Under the pieces are notes generated by a model. It saw only the letters and a list, made by a program, of their open reading frames with translations. It searched no databases and had not been told where the DNA came from. A stretch of DNA of 64,000 bases from Candidatus Kapaibacterium sp. (lineage in GTDB: Bacteria; Bacteroidota; Ignavibacteria; Kapaibacteriales; WFXC01), in contig WFXC01000014.1 of the NCBI GenBank assembly GCA_015490805.1, positions 1-64,000 of the forward strand, in the 5' to 3' direction. This document shows, one piece after another, positions 49,936 through 60,191 of the stretch. Each line of letters begins with the position of its first letter. The stretch's first letter is position 1. Position numbers and translations under genes: made by a program.

Positions 49936-50116
49936 CACGACAGATGTGAAATATGGTGACCAAATGCGCGTGCAAGCGTAAGCGAAGCGAATGATAATTC
50001 AGAGCATATCTGCATCCTGATTTCGCACTGAACCAGAGAGAAAATCGCTCAATAGAATTTAGAAGCAACTGTCGGTACAATGAGAAATAATAAGGGAAAG
50101 GTCTGCGTGTCTTTCC

Positions 50117-50641
50117 GTGGGTTACCAACCGATTGTTCTTACGGAGAAAATTGGGAGCAGAATTCGACGTAAGTTAGAATATACAGAAGCGAAACAAATG
50201 AGAAGCGTTTTTATCAACTTTACAAAAGACAAGTTAACTTCGGAACAGGTAAAAGCTATCGACGAAGGAGTGCAAATATGTGAGCGCGAGCAGGTTTTCA
50301 GTTCTGAAATTCTGGAAGCGCTGGAGCAGGAATGGCTGGAGCCGCAACAGGCAATAGAAATTGCGGAAGATGCAGAGCGTGAGATATGGGATTTTCTCAC
50401 TGAAGACAGGAATAAAGTGGTGTACTTTCATTTGCCATTTGAGGCGAAGTCTGAGATATTCCAGGCAGCGTGGTATGAAATACTTTACTCTGAAATGGGA
50501 TTTTATCACTGGATAGGAGAGCGGACGATCCGGTTGCTGTTCTCCCGGTGGCGCATAGCAGATGGACGAAAAGTTTTTGACCAATTTGTTGAACTTGAGC
50601 CATCGTTTTGTGCAAACTACTGGAGTAAAGATGGCTGCTGA
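50117..50641 (+). CDS. Orphan hypothetical protein
   Basis: 174-aa ORF (GTG start at 50117 or ATG at 50198: 'MRSVFINFTKDKLTSEQVKAIDEG'); no recognised family. Confidence 0.5.
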   Translation: MGYQPIVLTEKIGSRIRRKLEYTEAKQMRSVFINFTKDKLTSEQVKAIDEGVQICEREQVFSSEILEALEQEWLEPQQAIEIAEDAEREIWDFLTEDRNKVVYFHLPFEAKSEIFQAAWYEILYSEMGFYHWIGERTIRLLFSRWRIADGRKVFDQFVELEPSFCANYWSKDGC

Positions 50642-51049
50642 GCTGCGGGAGATTGTTCGGTAGGTGGGAGGCGCGGGTAACGACTTCAATATACTGGGCA
50701 AATTGAACCGGTTCAGTATTACTTGGGTGTCGGTATTACCTATGTGGTAGTTATAGCTGCTATCTCTGGTTAGATGTCGATGGCAAATTAAAAGGTCTTT
50801 CCAGTAAATCGAAAGAAGCACCTTGGTTCTGAGTTATCAAATACCGTATATTAGCAGTAAAGAAGATAGGATGAGGAAAATAAGTTGTAGCAATTACTGG
50901 AAAAGTTGCGCTATTTTTCGCAAACTGGGCACAAATATACAGCTTATATCCTTTAAGAGAATCTTTTGAGCACCCGAGCACGATAATCACTGCCTATCTT
51001 CACCAAACCCTGTAAATTCGCAGATGGACAAAATGAAGCAGTAAAACTG

Positions 51050-51628
51050 ATGCGTGCACAGCACTCCATTCCGCCAGCACCGCTTTCCCGGAAAGGGAGA
51101 ATGTATGTTGCTTTTATTGCTGTCACTGTCGTACTGATCTGGCTCGCTGCCTTTCGTGCTGCCACGCTGCTTCCTGCGACCATACCGCAACACTTCGACT
51201 TTCAGGGACACCCGACCTCCTATGGCGGGAAGGCCATTATCTGGATTATCGCCACCAGTTTCTCCATCGTCCCTCTCTTCTTTTTAGCTCTCATCCGCTG
51301 GCGATTCGTGCTGCTGGAACGATACCCTTATTTCCTGAGTCTTCCCGCTTTCTTTGTTGAGCTCCAGCGCTTTCCCAAAGATCAATGGGCTTTCTGGATT
51401 AACCGGTATTTCGAGCTGCTGGCAGCACTGGGTCTCTGGATCTCCCTGACATTGCTGGTTATTGAGGTCGAAATTTTCTTCAGTATGGCTGTTGAGTATA
51501 CCCCGCCGTGGCTCTCGCTGGCTACTATCGTTTTCCTGCTGATTTTGATGGGAGTTTTCTTTGTTCAACTCCGGCGGCTGGCAGCGGAAATGCGACAATC
51601 CTTAGAAAAATCAATGCGGGAAAGCTAA
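51050..51628 (+). CDS. DUF1648-type membrane protein
   Basis: 'LLPATIPQHFDFQGHPTSYGGKAIIWIIA' is a DUF1648 hallmark; multiple TMs. Confidence 0.75.
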   Translation: MRAQHSIPPAPLSRKGRMYVAFIAVTVVLIWLAAFRAATLLPATIPQHFDFQGHPTSYGGKAIIWIIATSFSIVPLFFLALIRWRFVLLERYPYFLSLPAFFVELQRFPKDQWAFWINRYFELLAALGLWISLTLLVIEVEIFFSMAVEYTPPWLSLATIVFLLILMGVFFVQLRRLAAEMRQSLEKSMRES

Positions 51629-52521
51629 TGCCTCTGATCCCTATCGGTTTCTGGCGCAAAGAAGCACATACTGACTCCCCAGACATCCCTATCGCCGCTG
51701 CTCTACACTTTGCTTTCTCCAATCTGTTCCGAGCGCCTGGCTGGGCAATTATCGGGGTTCTCTGCGCTTTCTCCCTTGTCGCGTTCCTTGTTCTGGAACT
51801 TCTGAGGCTCATCTTTCCCCTTGCTGATCCTGCTTTTGCTCCGGACACTTTTATGATTCGGGATTCCTTGCATCTCCCCCGCATTTCTTTCCGTGGCATT
51901 GCAGAACATCCAGCCGACATTTTTGTGCTCATCGCTACTGAACTGTTCCTGCTGGGCAGCTTTCTTGTTGCAACGGTTCTTCAATACCGCATTGCGCTCT
52001 CCGCCGTGCGAGCTCTCCCTTTGTCCAGAGCAACTTTTGCCCAGGACTTCCGCTTCTCCCTGATGATGAAATTTGGCATTGCGTGGTTGCTGCAAACGCT
52101 CATTGTCTATTTCGGACTGCTGCTGTTCATCATTCCGGGAATTATCTGGGGGTTGATGTTTTGTATGACTCTGTGGCTGGCAGTCGACTACCAACTGGAT
52201 CCCATCGCTGCCCTCAGTAGTAGCCGATTTCTTACCCGTGGCATTCGCTGGAGACTTCTGCTTTTCTATCTCGCTCTTGCCGGAATTGGGATAGTGCTCA
52301 GCTTCGTGGTCGTAATTGGGCTGGCTATTCTTATCAGCGCAATATTCGAATTTGCAACGGTTGAAGAAATTGCAAATCAGGGGATCGCTCTCCTGCTGAC
52401 ATTGGCGCTGCTGTTTCTTTTCTTTCCCTTTCGCATCCTGGCTGAAGGTTTTGTTTACCACTGGCTTCTTACTGCCAGAGCACAATCCTCCTCAACGACT
52501 ACTGCCTACCCGGAGTCCTAA
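51628..52521 (+). CDS. Multi-pass integral membrane protein
   Basis: ATG at 51628 overlaps the previous stop (TAATG); long hydrophobic segments, 'FIIPGIIWGLMFCMTLWLAVDYQLDPIAALSSSRFLTRG'. Confidence 0.7.
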   Translation: MPLIPIGFWRKEAHTDSPDIPIAAALHFAFSNLFRAPGWAIIGVLCAFSLVAFLVLELLRLIFPLADPAFAPDTFMIRDSLHLPRISFRGIAEHPADIFVLIATELFLLGSFLVATVLQYRIALSAVRALPLSRATFAQDFRFSLMMKFGIAWLLQTLIVYFGLLLFIIPGIIWGLMFCMTLWLAVDYQLDPIAALSSSRFLTRGIRWRLLLFYLALAGIGIVLSFVVVIGLAILISAIFEFATVEEIANQGIALLLTLALLFLFFPFRILAEGFVYHWLLTARAQSSSTTTAYPES

Positions 52522-52569
52522 TGTTCGTTCGTCTTACTGCACTACCCACAGCACAATGATAAGCGAGCG

Positions 52570-54390
52570 ATGAATGAGAAGATAAAGCAAAAAATTGCTG
52601 TTTTACCGACCGATCCGGGTGTTTATCTTTTTAAAGCCAATGATAGCTCCATTCTCTACATCGGCAAGGCGCGCAACCTCCGGCAGCGAGTTCGATCGTA
52701 CTTTCAGACCCACCGACCGCGGGATGCCAAAACGGAAGCGCTGGTCCGCAAAGTAGCAGACATCGAATATATTGTGACCAACTCGGAAATGGAGGCGTTG
52801 ATTCTGGAGAATTCCTTAATCAAAAAACACCGCCCCCGGTACAACATCCAGTTGCGCGACGACAAATCATATCCCTATATTCGCATCACCAATGAGCCTT
52901 TTCCTCGCGTCTTTGCAACCCGCACCATTGTCCGCGACGGCAGCCGATATTTCGGTCCTTACACCGATGCCCGCCAGCTGCGATCATTGCTGAAAACATT
53001 GCGAATGATCTTCCCATTCCGGAGTTGCAAACTGCCGCTTCGAGCAGAGACTATCCAGCAAGGTAAATACAGAGTCTGCCTGGACTATCAGATTCAGCGC
53101 TGTGATGGTCCCTGTGAAGGACTGGTGTCAGCCGAAGAATATCAAGGAATGATTCAGCAGATCATTCAGGTTCTCAAAGGACGCATCGACACGGTAGCCC
53201 GTGAGATGAAGGAGCTTATTGAGCGGCTGGCGCGCGAACAACGTTTTGAGGAAGCTGCCCGCTGGCGCGATCGGTACCAGTTGCTGATGAAATACGCAGA
53301 GCGGCAAACGATCGTGACCACCGAACCGATCGACCGGGACATCTGGGGCATTGCACAGAGTGATACCCTGGCAGCAGCGGCTATTTTAAAAATCCGGGAC
53401 GGACGGCTGATCCATCGTCACCAATTTTTGCTGGAAAACAGCCAGTACCATTCCGCTGGCGACCTCATTCAGGCAGCTTTTGAACAGTTTTACCTCAACA
53501 CCGAAGAAATCCCGGACGAAATTTTCCTGCCCGATGAGCCCACAGACCTCGCTGTTTTAGAATCGTGGCTCAGGGAACGGGCAGCCCGACGGGTTCGGCT
53601 CTTTGTGCCAAAGCGAGGTGACAAATTTGCACTGATCCAGATGGCGCAGACCAATGCAGCGTATCTGTTGCAGGAAATAGAACTCCAAAAACTGAAGCAA
53701 CTACACCGCGTCCCGGATGTATTACTCTCCCTCCAGCGCGACCTTCGGCTTCCCACGCCACCCCGGCGCATCGAATGCTTCGACAATTCGCATTTGCAGG
53801 GAAGCGACTTTGTTTCTGCCCTGATTGTCTTCGTTAACGGCAAACCGCGTAAAGCGGAATATCGCAAATATCACATTCAAACTGCTCAACCTGGTGATGA
53901 CTATCAAGCGATGCGAGAGGTAGTGTACCGGCGATACCGTCGTTTGCTGGAGGAAAACCAGCCGTTACCAGACCTCATTGTGATCGATGGAGGAAAAGGG
54001 CAATTGCACGCAGCGCTGGACAGTCTGCAAGCATTGCAGCTTACCATTCCCATCATTGGACTGGCAAAACGGCTGGAAGAAATCTTCCTTCCGAACCAAT
54101 CAGAAAGTCTGCTGCTGCCTCGAACCTCCAGCAGCTTACGGCTGCTGCAGCAAATCCGCAACGAAGCCCACCGGTTTGCTGTTCAGTTTCACCGAACCGT
54201 TCGCAACCGCCGGATTTTCACTTCCGAACTACTGGATATTGCCGGCGTTGGTCCACGCACTGCGCAGAAACTGCTCCAGGCATTTGGTTCTATTGCGAAC
54301 ATTCAGAACGCTTCGCAGGATGATCTGCAACGCGTGGTGGGCAAGCGCCAGGCAGAACGCATTTACCGGTACTTTCATCCGGATACTTAA
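52570..54390 (+). CDS. uvrC: Excinuclease ABC subunit C
   Basis: 'LPTDPGVYLFKANDSSILYIGKARNLRQRVRSYF', 'RIECFDNSHLQGSDFVSALIVFVNGKP', 'LIVIDGGKGQL', HhH C-terminus. Confidence 0.97.
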   Translation: MNEKIKQKIAVLPTDPGVYLFKANDSSILYIGKARNLRQRVRSYFQTHRPRDAKTEALVRKVADIEYIVTNSEMEALILENSLIKKHRPRYNIQLRDDKSYPYIRITNEPFPRVFATRTIVRDGSRYFGPYTDARQLRSLLKTLRMIFPFRSCKLPLRAETIQQGKYRVCLDYQIQRCDGPCEGLVSAEEYQGMIQQIIQVLKGRIDTVAREMKELIERLAREQRFEEAARWRDRYQLLMKYAERQTIVTTEPIDRDIWGIAQSDTLAAAAILKIRDGRLIHRHQFLLENSQYHSAGDLIQAAFEQFYLNTEEIPDEIFLPDEPTDLAVLESWLRERAARRVRLFVPKRGDKFALIQMAQTNAAYLLQEIELQKLKQLHRVPDVLLSLQRDLRLPTPPRRIECFDNSHLQGSDFVSALIVFVNGKPRKAEYRKYHIQTAQPGDDYQAMREVVYRRYRRLLEENQPLPDLIVIDGGKGQLHAALDSLQALQLTIPIIGLAKRLEEIFLPNQSESLLLPRTSSSLRLLQQIRNEAHRFAVQFHRTVRNRRIFTSELLDIAGVGPRTAQKLLQAFGSIANIQNASQDDLQRVVGKRQAERIYRYFHPDT

Positions 54391-54860
54391 CCTCCACTCT
54401 GGCGATGCCTGTTTTGCCGCCAGAAAGTCCAGCTATACTTCCCTGGCGTGTGGTTGTAAAGATAAAAGCACACGCCCAAGAGACAGAGATTTTTCGCAAA
54501 ATTGCTCCGCTGGAGTACAGTCCATAACCAGGAACTCTCCGGGGTCACGAACGAAGGGGTGACCAGAAGTGCTGGCAGATGCACCGTAACCGTTACCACG
54601 ATCAGGAAAGCGCCCAGAAGAACGGCTGCCTTTCGTAATTGATATCCGATCAAGACCATTGCGCCCCCGGAGATCAGGATGACACCGCACACTATGGAAA
54701 CCAGGCGCTTCGCCGGTACCCACAGCGGCATTAAGCGCTGGAGCAGGTCGTCGGCAAAGAGATGTTCAGCACCAACGCCAAGAAAAATCAGGCTAAAGAA
54801 CAACCGAAACAGCAAATCGCTCCGATCAGGCGTCAGCCATTGCGAAAATCGCTCCATCAT
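54387..54860 (-). CDS. DoxX-like membrane protein
   Basis: 'LLFRLFFSLIFLGVGAEHLFADD...GVILISGGAMVLIGYQLRKAAVLLGAFLIVVTVTVHL'. Start overlaps the upstream SDR stop (ATGA). Confidence 0.65.
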   Translation of the reverse strand: MMERFSQWLTPDRSDLLFRLFFSLIFLGVGAEHLFADDLLQRLMPLWVPAKRLVSIVCGVILISGGAMVLIGYQLRKAAVLLGAFLIVVTVTVHLPALLVTPSFVTPESSWLWTVLQRSNFAKNLCLLGVCFYLYNHTPGKYSWTFWRQNRHRQSGG

Positions 54861-55705
54861 TGTCGATGCCACTGCGGCAATTGATGATACAAAATCCAGT
54901 GGTACAATCGACGAGGCAGCAGGCGGCGGAACAGGATGAAAAACCACGCATCAGGCGTCGCCGGCACCCGCAGTGGTGGCTTACGGGCTCGAATAACGCG
55001 ATAGATCACTCGAGCAACTGAGTGCGGTGTTGCCAGTGCTCGCTCCATCAGGCGATCGATAAACCGCTGCATTGCCTGATATTCCCATCGGTACGGCTGC
55101 TGGGCTTTCTGCTTTGCTTTTTTCGGCAATAGCACCTTGCGAAAAGCTTCGGAGCGCACAAAGCCAGGCTGCACCAGCGTGACAAAAATGTTCCACGGAC
55201 GCACCTCATACCACAAAGCCTCGCTGGCCCCCTCCAGCGCAAATTTCGATGCACTGTAAGGAGACATTGTCGGCATCGCCATCATTCCTCCGACCGAAGA
55301 CACATTGATAATCTTGCCTGATCGCTGCGCCCGCATCAAAGGAAGTACCGCTCGAATTAAGTTCATCGGACCAAAATAATTTACCGCAAACTGCTGATAC
55401 TCTTCTTCCGGCGACATATCTTCCACCACTGCCCGATACGAAATAGCCGCATTGTTGACCAGCACATCAATGCGTCCAAATCGCTGGTGTACTTCCTTGA
55501 TTACTTCGGTATGCGTATCCAATTGGTCAACATCCAGAGAATAGCAGGCAACCTGAGGCATCGTCCGAAATAACTCAACCAGCGTTGCAAACGAAGCCTG
55601 ACGGGTCGTTGCCACCACCTGATACTGTCTGGTTGCTGCTAACAACCGGACCAATGCTGCTCCGATTCCTGAGCTAGCACCTGTCACCAACACAACAGGA
55701 TACAT
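54857..55705 (-). CDS. Short-chain dehydrogenase/reductase
   Basis: 'VVLVTGASSGIGAALVRLLA', 'DVLVNNAAISY', 'YSASKFALEGASEALWYEV'. Confidence 0.93.
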   Translation of the reverse strand: MYPVVLVTGASSGIGAALVRLLAATRQYQVVATTRQASFATLVELFRTMPQVACYSLDVDQLDTHTEVIKEVHQRFGRIDVLVNNAAISYRAVVEDMSPEEEYQQFAVNYFGPMNLIRAVLPLMRAQRSGKIINVSSVGGMMAMPTMSPYSASKFALEGASEALWYEVRPWNIFVTLVQPGFVRSEAFRKVLLPKKAKQKAQQPYRWEYQAMQRFIDRLMERALATPHSVARVIYRVIRARKPPLRVPATPDAWFFILFRRLLPRRLYHWILYHQLPQWHRQ

Positions 55706-55831
55706 TTCACCCTCCTGCTCACCAAACAATGAATTTACGAAATTTTCGTAATTTGCTTAACAAACAGGAGGTGGGAGCACAGCGGCAGGAAAAAGGCGCA
55801 ACGGAACGAAACATTCGAATAAACAAAAAAA

Positions 55832-58800
55832 ATGAAACGACAAAATCTCTTATGTGCAACCATCACCATTGTCGTAACGCTTGCTTTTCTTTTCCATCCG
55901 TTGTTTGGGGCTACGCTGGAACCTCACCTGTTTTCGCAAAATGCTGCTCTACCCTCTGCGTATATCACTGCTCTGGCAACTGATCACGATGGGAGAATTC
56001 TAATCGGAACCATTCGTGGTCTGGCACGATACGACGGCTACGAAATTCAAACCTTTACTGTACGAAATGGTTTAGCCTCCAATGAAATCTCGGCTCTATT
56101 AGTTGATAGCCGCAACCGGATATGGGTTGGTCACAGCAACGGGAAACTCACTCTCTGGCACAACAATGCTTTTCAAATTATTCCACTGTCCAACGCTCCC
56201 AATGCTCCCATTGTTTCACTCTACGAAGATAGCCATAACCAGATATGGATTGGCACCCTCGGAAACGGCGTTTTCATCTTAGGAGAGCAAATTTCGCATC
56301 TCACCAGCAAAAATGGGCTGCCAGGCAATGCAGTATTCGCCGTTCTTGAAGATAGCCGGCAACGAATCTGGATCGGGACAGAAAATGGATTAGCTATCAT
56401 CCCATCAGTATCTGCCCTTTCTACTCCCACCCAATGGGAATACCTGGATCGTTCCAGGGGATTGCCGGATAACTGGGTTCGATGTTTAGCAGAAGACAAT
56501 CAGGGACGGATCTGGATTGGAACCCGTAATGGTGGTATTGCCAGCTATTCCGAAGCCCGCAAACTGCGTGGCAAATCTCCCTGGCAGTATTTTTCGCGTA
56601 AGCAAGGATATCGAATCGCTTCATTCATTACCCGACTTTTAATTGACCCTTCCGGCACTCTCTGGATCGGCACTTACGGTGGTGGCGTTGCGCAGATCCG
56701 AAATGGTAAATACCTGCACCGATATGGCAAAAATGAAGGGATCCCCAACTTAGATGTCTTGGCGCTTACTCAGGACCGGGAAGGGCAAATCTGGGTTGGC
56801 ACATTCGGCGGTGGTATTGTGCTTTTTCGGCCTGCCATCATCACTCGATACACTGCGAAAAACCGTTTGCCCAGCAACAACGTATTAGCAGTCATTGACG
56901 ACCACCAGCAATTCCTCTGGATTGCGACAGACAATGGCTTAGCACAAATTCGGTATCCCACACTTCCCGGACGTCCCTTAGATATCACTGTATATTCACC
57001 AAAAGACACAACAGCTGATCTTATCACCGTACTCTTGCAGGACTCCTCGAAACAATGCTGGGGCATTTCCGCCCGCGGTAAGATCTATTCTCTGCGTCGA
57101 TCTGGAATACAAATACGATTTCGCGCAGCCATTACACAACTCCAAGCTGCTGCTATTGATACCTTGGGCAACTTTTGGCTCTTAGATCGTACTAACAAAC
57201 TCCTGGTATATTCCCCATCTGGACAACTTCAACGATGGCACACTATCCCCGAAAGCGATGGGGCTGTCCGGGGACTATCACTGGATCCCTATTATGGAAC
57301 ATTGATTTTGACTGATAAAGCACTGCTCCAGTTGCACGATGATCAATTCCGTCGCTTTCCATTCAACCTTACGACGCTTTACCCGACCGTATTAGCCGTG
57401 GATCCCACTCATACAATCTGGATTGGCACGAACGGTCAGGGCATCCTACAAATTTCGCCCGAAAATCAACTGCGACGTATGGAAAGTGCACCGCGATTTG
57501 TCTCTGATGTCATCACTGCCTTGTTTGTCGACCTTCACAGTCAGAACCTTTGGATTGGAACCAACCAGGGCTTTGCCCGATTTTCGTTCGCTAATCGCCA
57601 ATTTTATCCGTATGGTCCGAATGAAGGGTTCCCAGCAATTGAAATTAACACCGGTGCTATCAGCCGGGATCGTTATGGAAATATCTGGATGGGCAGCGTT
57701 GATGGAGCGTATTCATATCGGCTCACGGAAGCGGAATCCCAGACTTTTATTCCCGACATCGTCATCAAGCGTGTCAAAATTATGGCTTTGGACAGTGCAA
57801 TTTCCAGCGGCAGCACCATTCCATACGACTATAATTACCTCCTCTTTGAATATGCTGGCATTAGTCTGCATAATCCCAAAGCGATTCGCTACTCTTATAT
57901 GCTGGCGGGATTTGACACAGCCTGGAGCGCCCCTACTGCCAAACGCTCAGTGCTCTATTCGCAACTACCACCGGGTACGTATATTTTCAAGGTCCGGGCA
58001 GGCTATCTGTATGGACAGTGGTCAAAACATCCGGCAACGTTTGAATTCACTATTGCACCTCCCTGGTGGCAAACTCACTGGTTCTACCTTGGTATCGCTC
58101 TGCTGCTGACCTTGCTTACCAGCGGCATTCTGTGGTATCGAAACTACCGGGTTGCGCAACTCAATCAATGGTTAGAAAAAGAAGTTGCACGCCGAACTGC
58201 TGCATTAGTTGCAAAAACGCAGGAGTTAGAACTGGTCATTCAGGAGTTAGAGCAGGCAAAGCAGCGGGCGGAAGCAGCAAATGAAGCGAAAATGAATTTT
58301 TTAGCCAAAGTAACCCATGAACTGCGCACCCCCCTGAACATTATCTTAGGCTTTACCCGTCGCTTGCTCCGTAAGCATCAGATCACCTCTCCCGATGCCC
58401 TGAAAGCATTAGATGCTATCTACCGCAATGCGGAAACTCTATTAGCACACATCAACTCTATTCTGCAGTATGCCCGGATGGAAACGCAAAAAACAGAAAG
58501 CCTCATTACCAAAGTTGATTTGTCCAATCTCCTCTCGCGGTTGGTCGAAGAATTCCGCCCTATCCTCCACAAAGGAGTGCAACTACAATTGCAGATTCAC
58601 TCTCAGGATTTAACTGTCTATGGTAATGCTCAAATGATTGATCAAATCCTGAAAAACCTCTTAAGCAACGCAATCCGGTTTACTGAGCAGGGCTCCATTA
58701 CAATACGTGTATCTACCATCACTGACCATAGTCTTCCCTACTTAGCAATCGACGTTCAGGACACTGGACGCGGCATCGCTAAGGATGATCAACCATCAAT

Positions 58801-59038
58801 CTTTGAACCTTTCCACCAAGGCAAAACTGCGGATTCTACGTCTATCTTTGGTGGTATTGGTTTAGGATTAGCTATTGCAAAACAGTTTGCGATGGAAATG
58901 CAGGGAGATCTTCGACTTCTCTATTCGGAATTAGGCAAGGGAAGTACATTTCGTCTGCTTCTGCCACAGAAACTCATATGGAAAGAAAAAATTTTGCAGA
59001 CATCCAAGAAAATTGAAAAAGTAGAAAATGTTGCCTAA
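55832..59038 (+). CDS. Two-component-propeller sensor histidine kinase (Reg_prop + Y_Y_Y + HisKA + HATPase)
   Basis: Repeated 'IWIGTxxGG' blades; Y_Y_Y region; 'VTHELRTPLNIILGF', 'NLLSNAIRFTEQG', 'VQDTGRGI', 'FGGIGLGLAIAK'. Confidence 0.93.
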   Translation: MKRQNLLCATITIVVTLAFLFHPLFGATLEPHLFSQNAALPSAYITALATDHDGRILIGTIRGLARYDGYEIQTFTVRNGLASNEISALLVDSRNRIWVGHSNGKLTLWHNNAFQIIPLSNAPNAPIVSLYEDSHNQIWIGTLGNGVFILGEQISHLTSKNGLPGNAVFAVLEDSRQRIWIGTENGLAIIPSVSALSTPTQWEYLDRSRGLPDNWVRCLAEDNQGRIWIGTRNGGIASYSEARKLRGKSPWQYFSRKQGYRIASFITRLLIDPSGTLWIGTYGGGVAQIRNGKYLHRYGKNEGIPNLDVLALTQDREGQIWVGTFGGGIVLFRPAIITRYTAKNRLPSNNVLAVIDDHQQFLWIATDNGLAQIRYPTLPGRPLDITVYSPKDTTADLITVLLQDSSKQCWGISARGKIYSLRRSGIQIRFRAAITQLQAAAIDTLGNFWLLDRTNKLLVYSPSGQLQRWHTIPESDGAVRGLSLDPYYGTLILTDKALLQLHDDQFRRFPFNLTTLYPTVLAVDPTHTIWIGTNGQGILQISPENQLRRMESAPRFVSDVITALFVDLHSQNLWIGTNQGFARFSFANRQFYPYGPNEGFPAIEINTGAISRDRYGNIWMGSVDGAYSYRLTEAESQTFIPDIVIKRVKIMALDSAISSGSTIPYDYNYLLFEYAGISLHNPKAIRYSYMLAGFDTAWSAPTAKRSVLYSQLPPGTYIFKVRAGYLYGQWSKHPATFEFTIAPPWWQTHWFYLGIALLLTLLTSGILWYRNYRVAQLNQWLEKEVARRTAALVAKTQELELVIQELEQAKQRAEAANEAKMNFLAKVTHELRTPLNIILGFTRRLLRKHQITSPDALKALDAIYRNAETLLAHINSILQYARMETQKTESLITKVDLSNLLSRLVEEFRPILHKGVQLQLQIHSQDLTVYGNAQMIDQILKNLLSNAIRFTEQGSITIRVSTITDHSLPYLAIDVQDTGRGIAKDDQPSIFEPFHQGKTADSTSIFGGIGLGLAIAKQFAMEMQGDLRLLYSELGKGSTFRLLLPQKLIWKEKILQTSKKIEKVENVA

Positions 59039-60191
59039 CTCTTCTCGGCGGTACTCAATGGCTTCTGAATTCTCCCATATCCATTTGCTCATCATTGAAG
59101 ATCTACCGGACAATATGGAGCTCCTCAAGCTGGACTTACAGGATCAACTACCCGGCGTAAAGATAACCGAAGCCAGTGACGGGGTCGAGGCACTGGAAAA
59201 ACTTCGCGCCCAGGATTTCTCCGTTGTGATCTGCGATGTGCTCTTACCCCGAATGGATGGGTTTGAAGTTCTGCGCCAGACTCGCCAAATCCCTCACCGG
59301 GAAACGATCCCTTTTCTCTTCCTCTCGGCTCTGAATCAGGAAGAAGCAATCAAAAAGGGCTTAGCCTTAGGAGCTGTAGATTACGTTACCAAACCTTACG
59401 ACGAAGAAATTCTTGCTTACAAAGTTCGAAATTTAGCCCAGTTGAAATTTTTACAAGATGAGCTCCGGCAAACCCAGGAAGAATTAGAACGTGCGAATCG
59501 CTTCTTAGCAGAATTGAACGATGAGAAAAACCAGATGCTTCGGCTTCTTTCTCACGACCTTCGATCTCCGCTCAGCGGCATTCGCGGATTAGCCAGGATC
59601 CTGCAAACTGATGAGGCTACCAACCCAGATACGGTCAAAGAATTTGCCCAGCTCATCGAGAATTCTATCACCAATATTCTGCCCATCATTGATGAGCTCA
59701 CCTTTATATCGCACTTCAGTGCTGGACAGTTGACTAAACAACAGTGTGACCTGGCACAAATACTCCAAAACGTATTGAATTTGCTTGATCCACTCATCAG
59801 TAAGAAGAAGATCAAGCTCAGTATGCAGCTTAATGCCTCATCCCTGTTGGCAGATTGTGCGAAGCTACTACAAATGCTCCACAGCCTCATACTTCCAATT
59901 GTCGAAAACGCAAATCCTCATAGTACACTGCGGATTACAACTGATATTCCTTCCGCTGCCGCCATATTGTTGCGTATTGAAAATAATGCTACCGAAATTT
60001 CAGATGCAATGCTGCAGGAACTTCAAGGAGAAGCGGGCAACAACACTCGACCAATGTCTCCCTTGCGAATGAACTTCCGCTTAGCTCGGCTCATCGCCCA
60101 GCTTCATCAAGGATCCTTGGAGATGGCAAAGTCGGGTGATAATGTGGTCATTCGCCTCTCCCTCCCCGTAAACGTCACCAATGAGTCGTGA
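59028..60191 (+). CDS. Response regulator receiver + HisKA protein with degenerate ATPase-like C-terminus
   Basis: REC 'LIIEDLPDNMELL...VVICDVLLPRMDGFEVL'; H-box 'LLSHDLRSPLSGIRGLARIL'; no clear N, G1 or G2 boxes. Overlaps the upstream kinase gene. Confidence 0.82.
   Translation: MLPNSSRRYSMASEFSHIHLLIIEDLPDNMELLKLDLQDQLPGVKITEASDGVEALEKLRAQDFSVVICDVLLPRMDGFEVLRQTRQIPHRETIPFLFLSALNQEEAIKKGLALGAVDYVTKPYDEEILAYKVRNLAQLKFLQDELRQTQEELERANRFLAELNDEKNQMLRLLSHDLRSPLSGIRGLARILQTDEATNPDTVKEFAQLIENSITNILPIIDELTFISHFSAGQLTKQQCDLAQILQNVLNLLDPLISKKKIKLSMQLNASSLLADCAKLLQMLHSLILPIVENANPHSTLRITTDIPSAAAILLRIENNATEISDAMLQELQGEAGNNTRPMSPLRMNFRLARLIAQLHQGSLEMAKSGDNVVIRLSLPVNVTNES

Noticed and set aside
50234-50821. 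195-aa minus-strand ORF
   Set aside because: Antisense to the 174-aa plus-strand ORF; no domain, and extends into apparently non-coding sequence.
51703-52485. 260-aa minus-strand ORF rich in Lys/Gln/Glu
   Set aside because: Antisense to a membrane-protein gene; the composition is what the complement of a hydrophobic coding strand produces.
57423-58109. 228-aa plus-strand ORF
   Set aside because: Alternative frame inside the propeller histidine kinase, which has a clear multi-domain translation.
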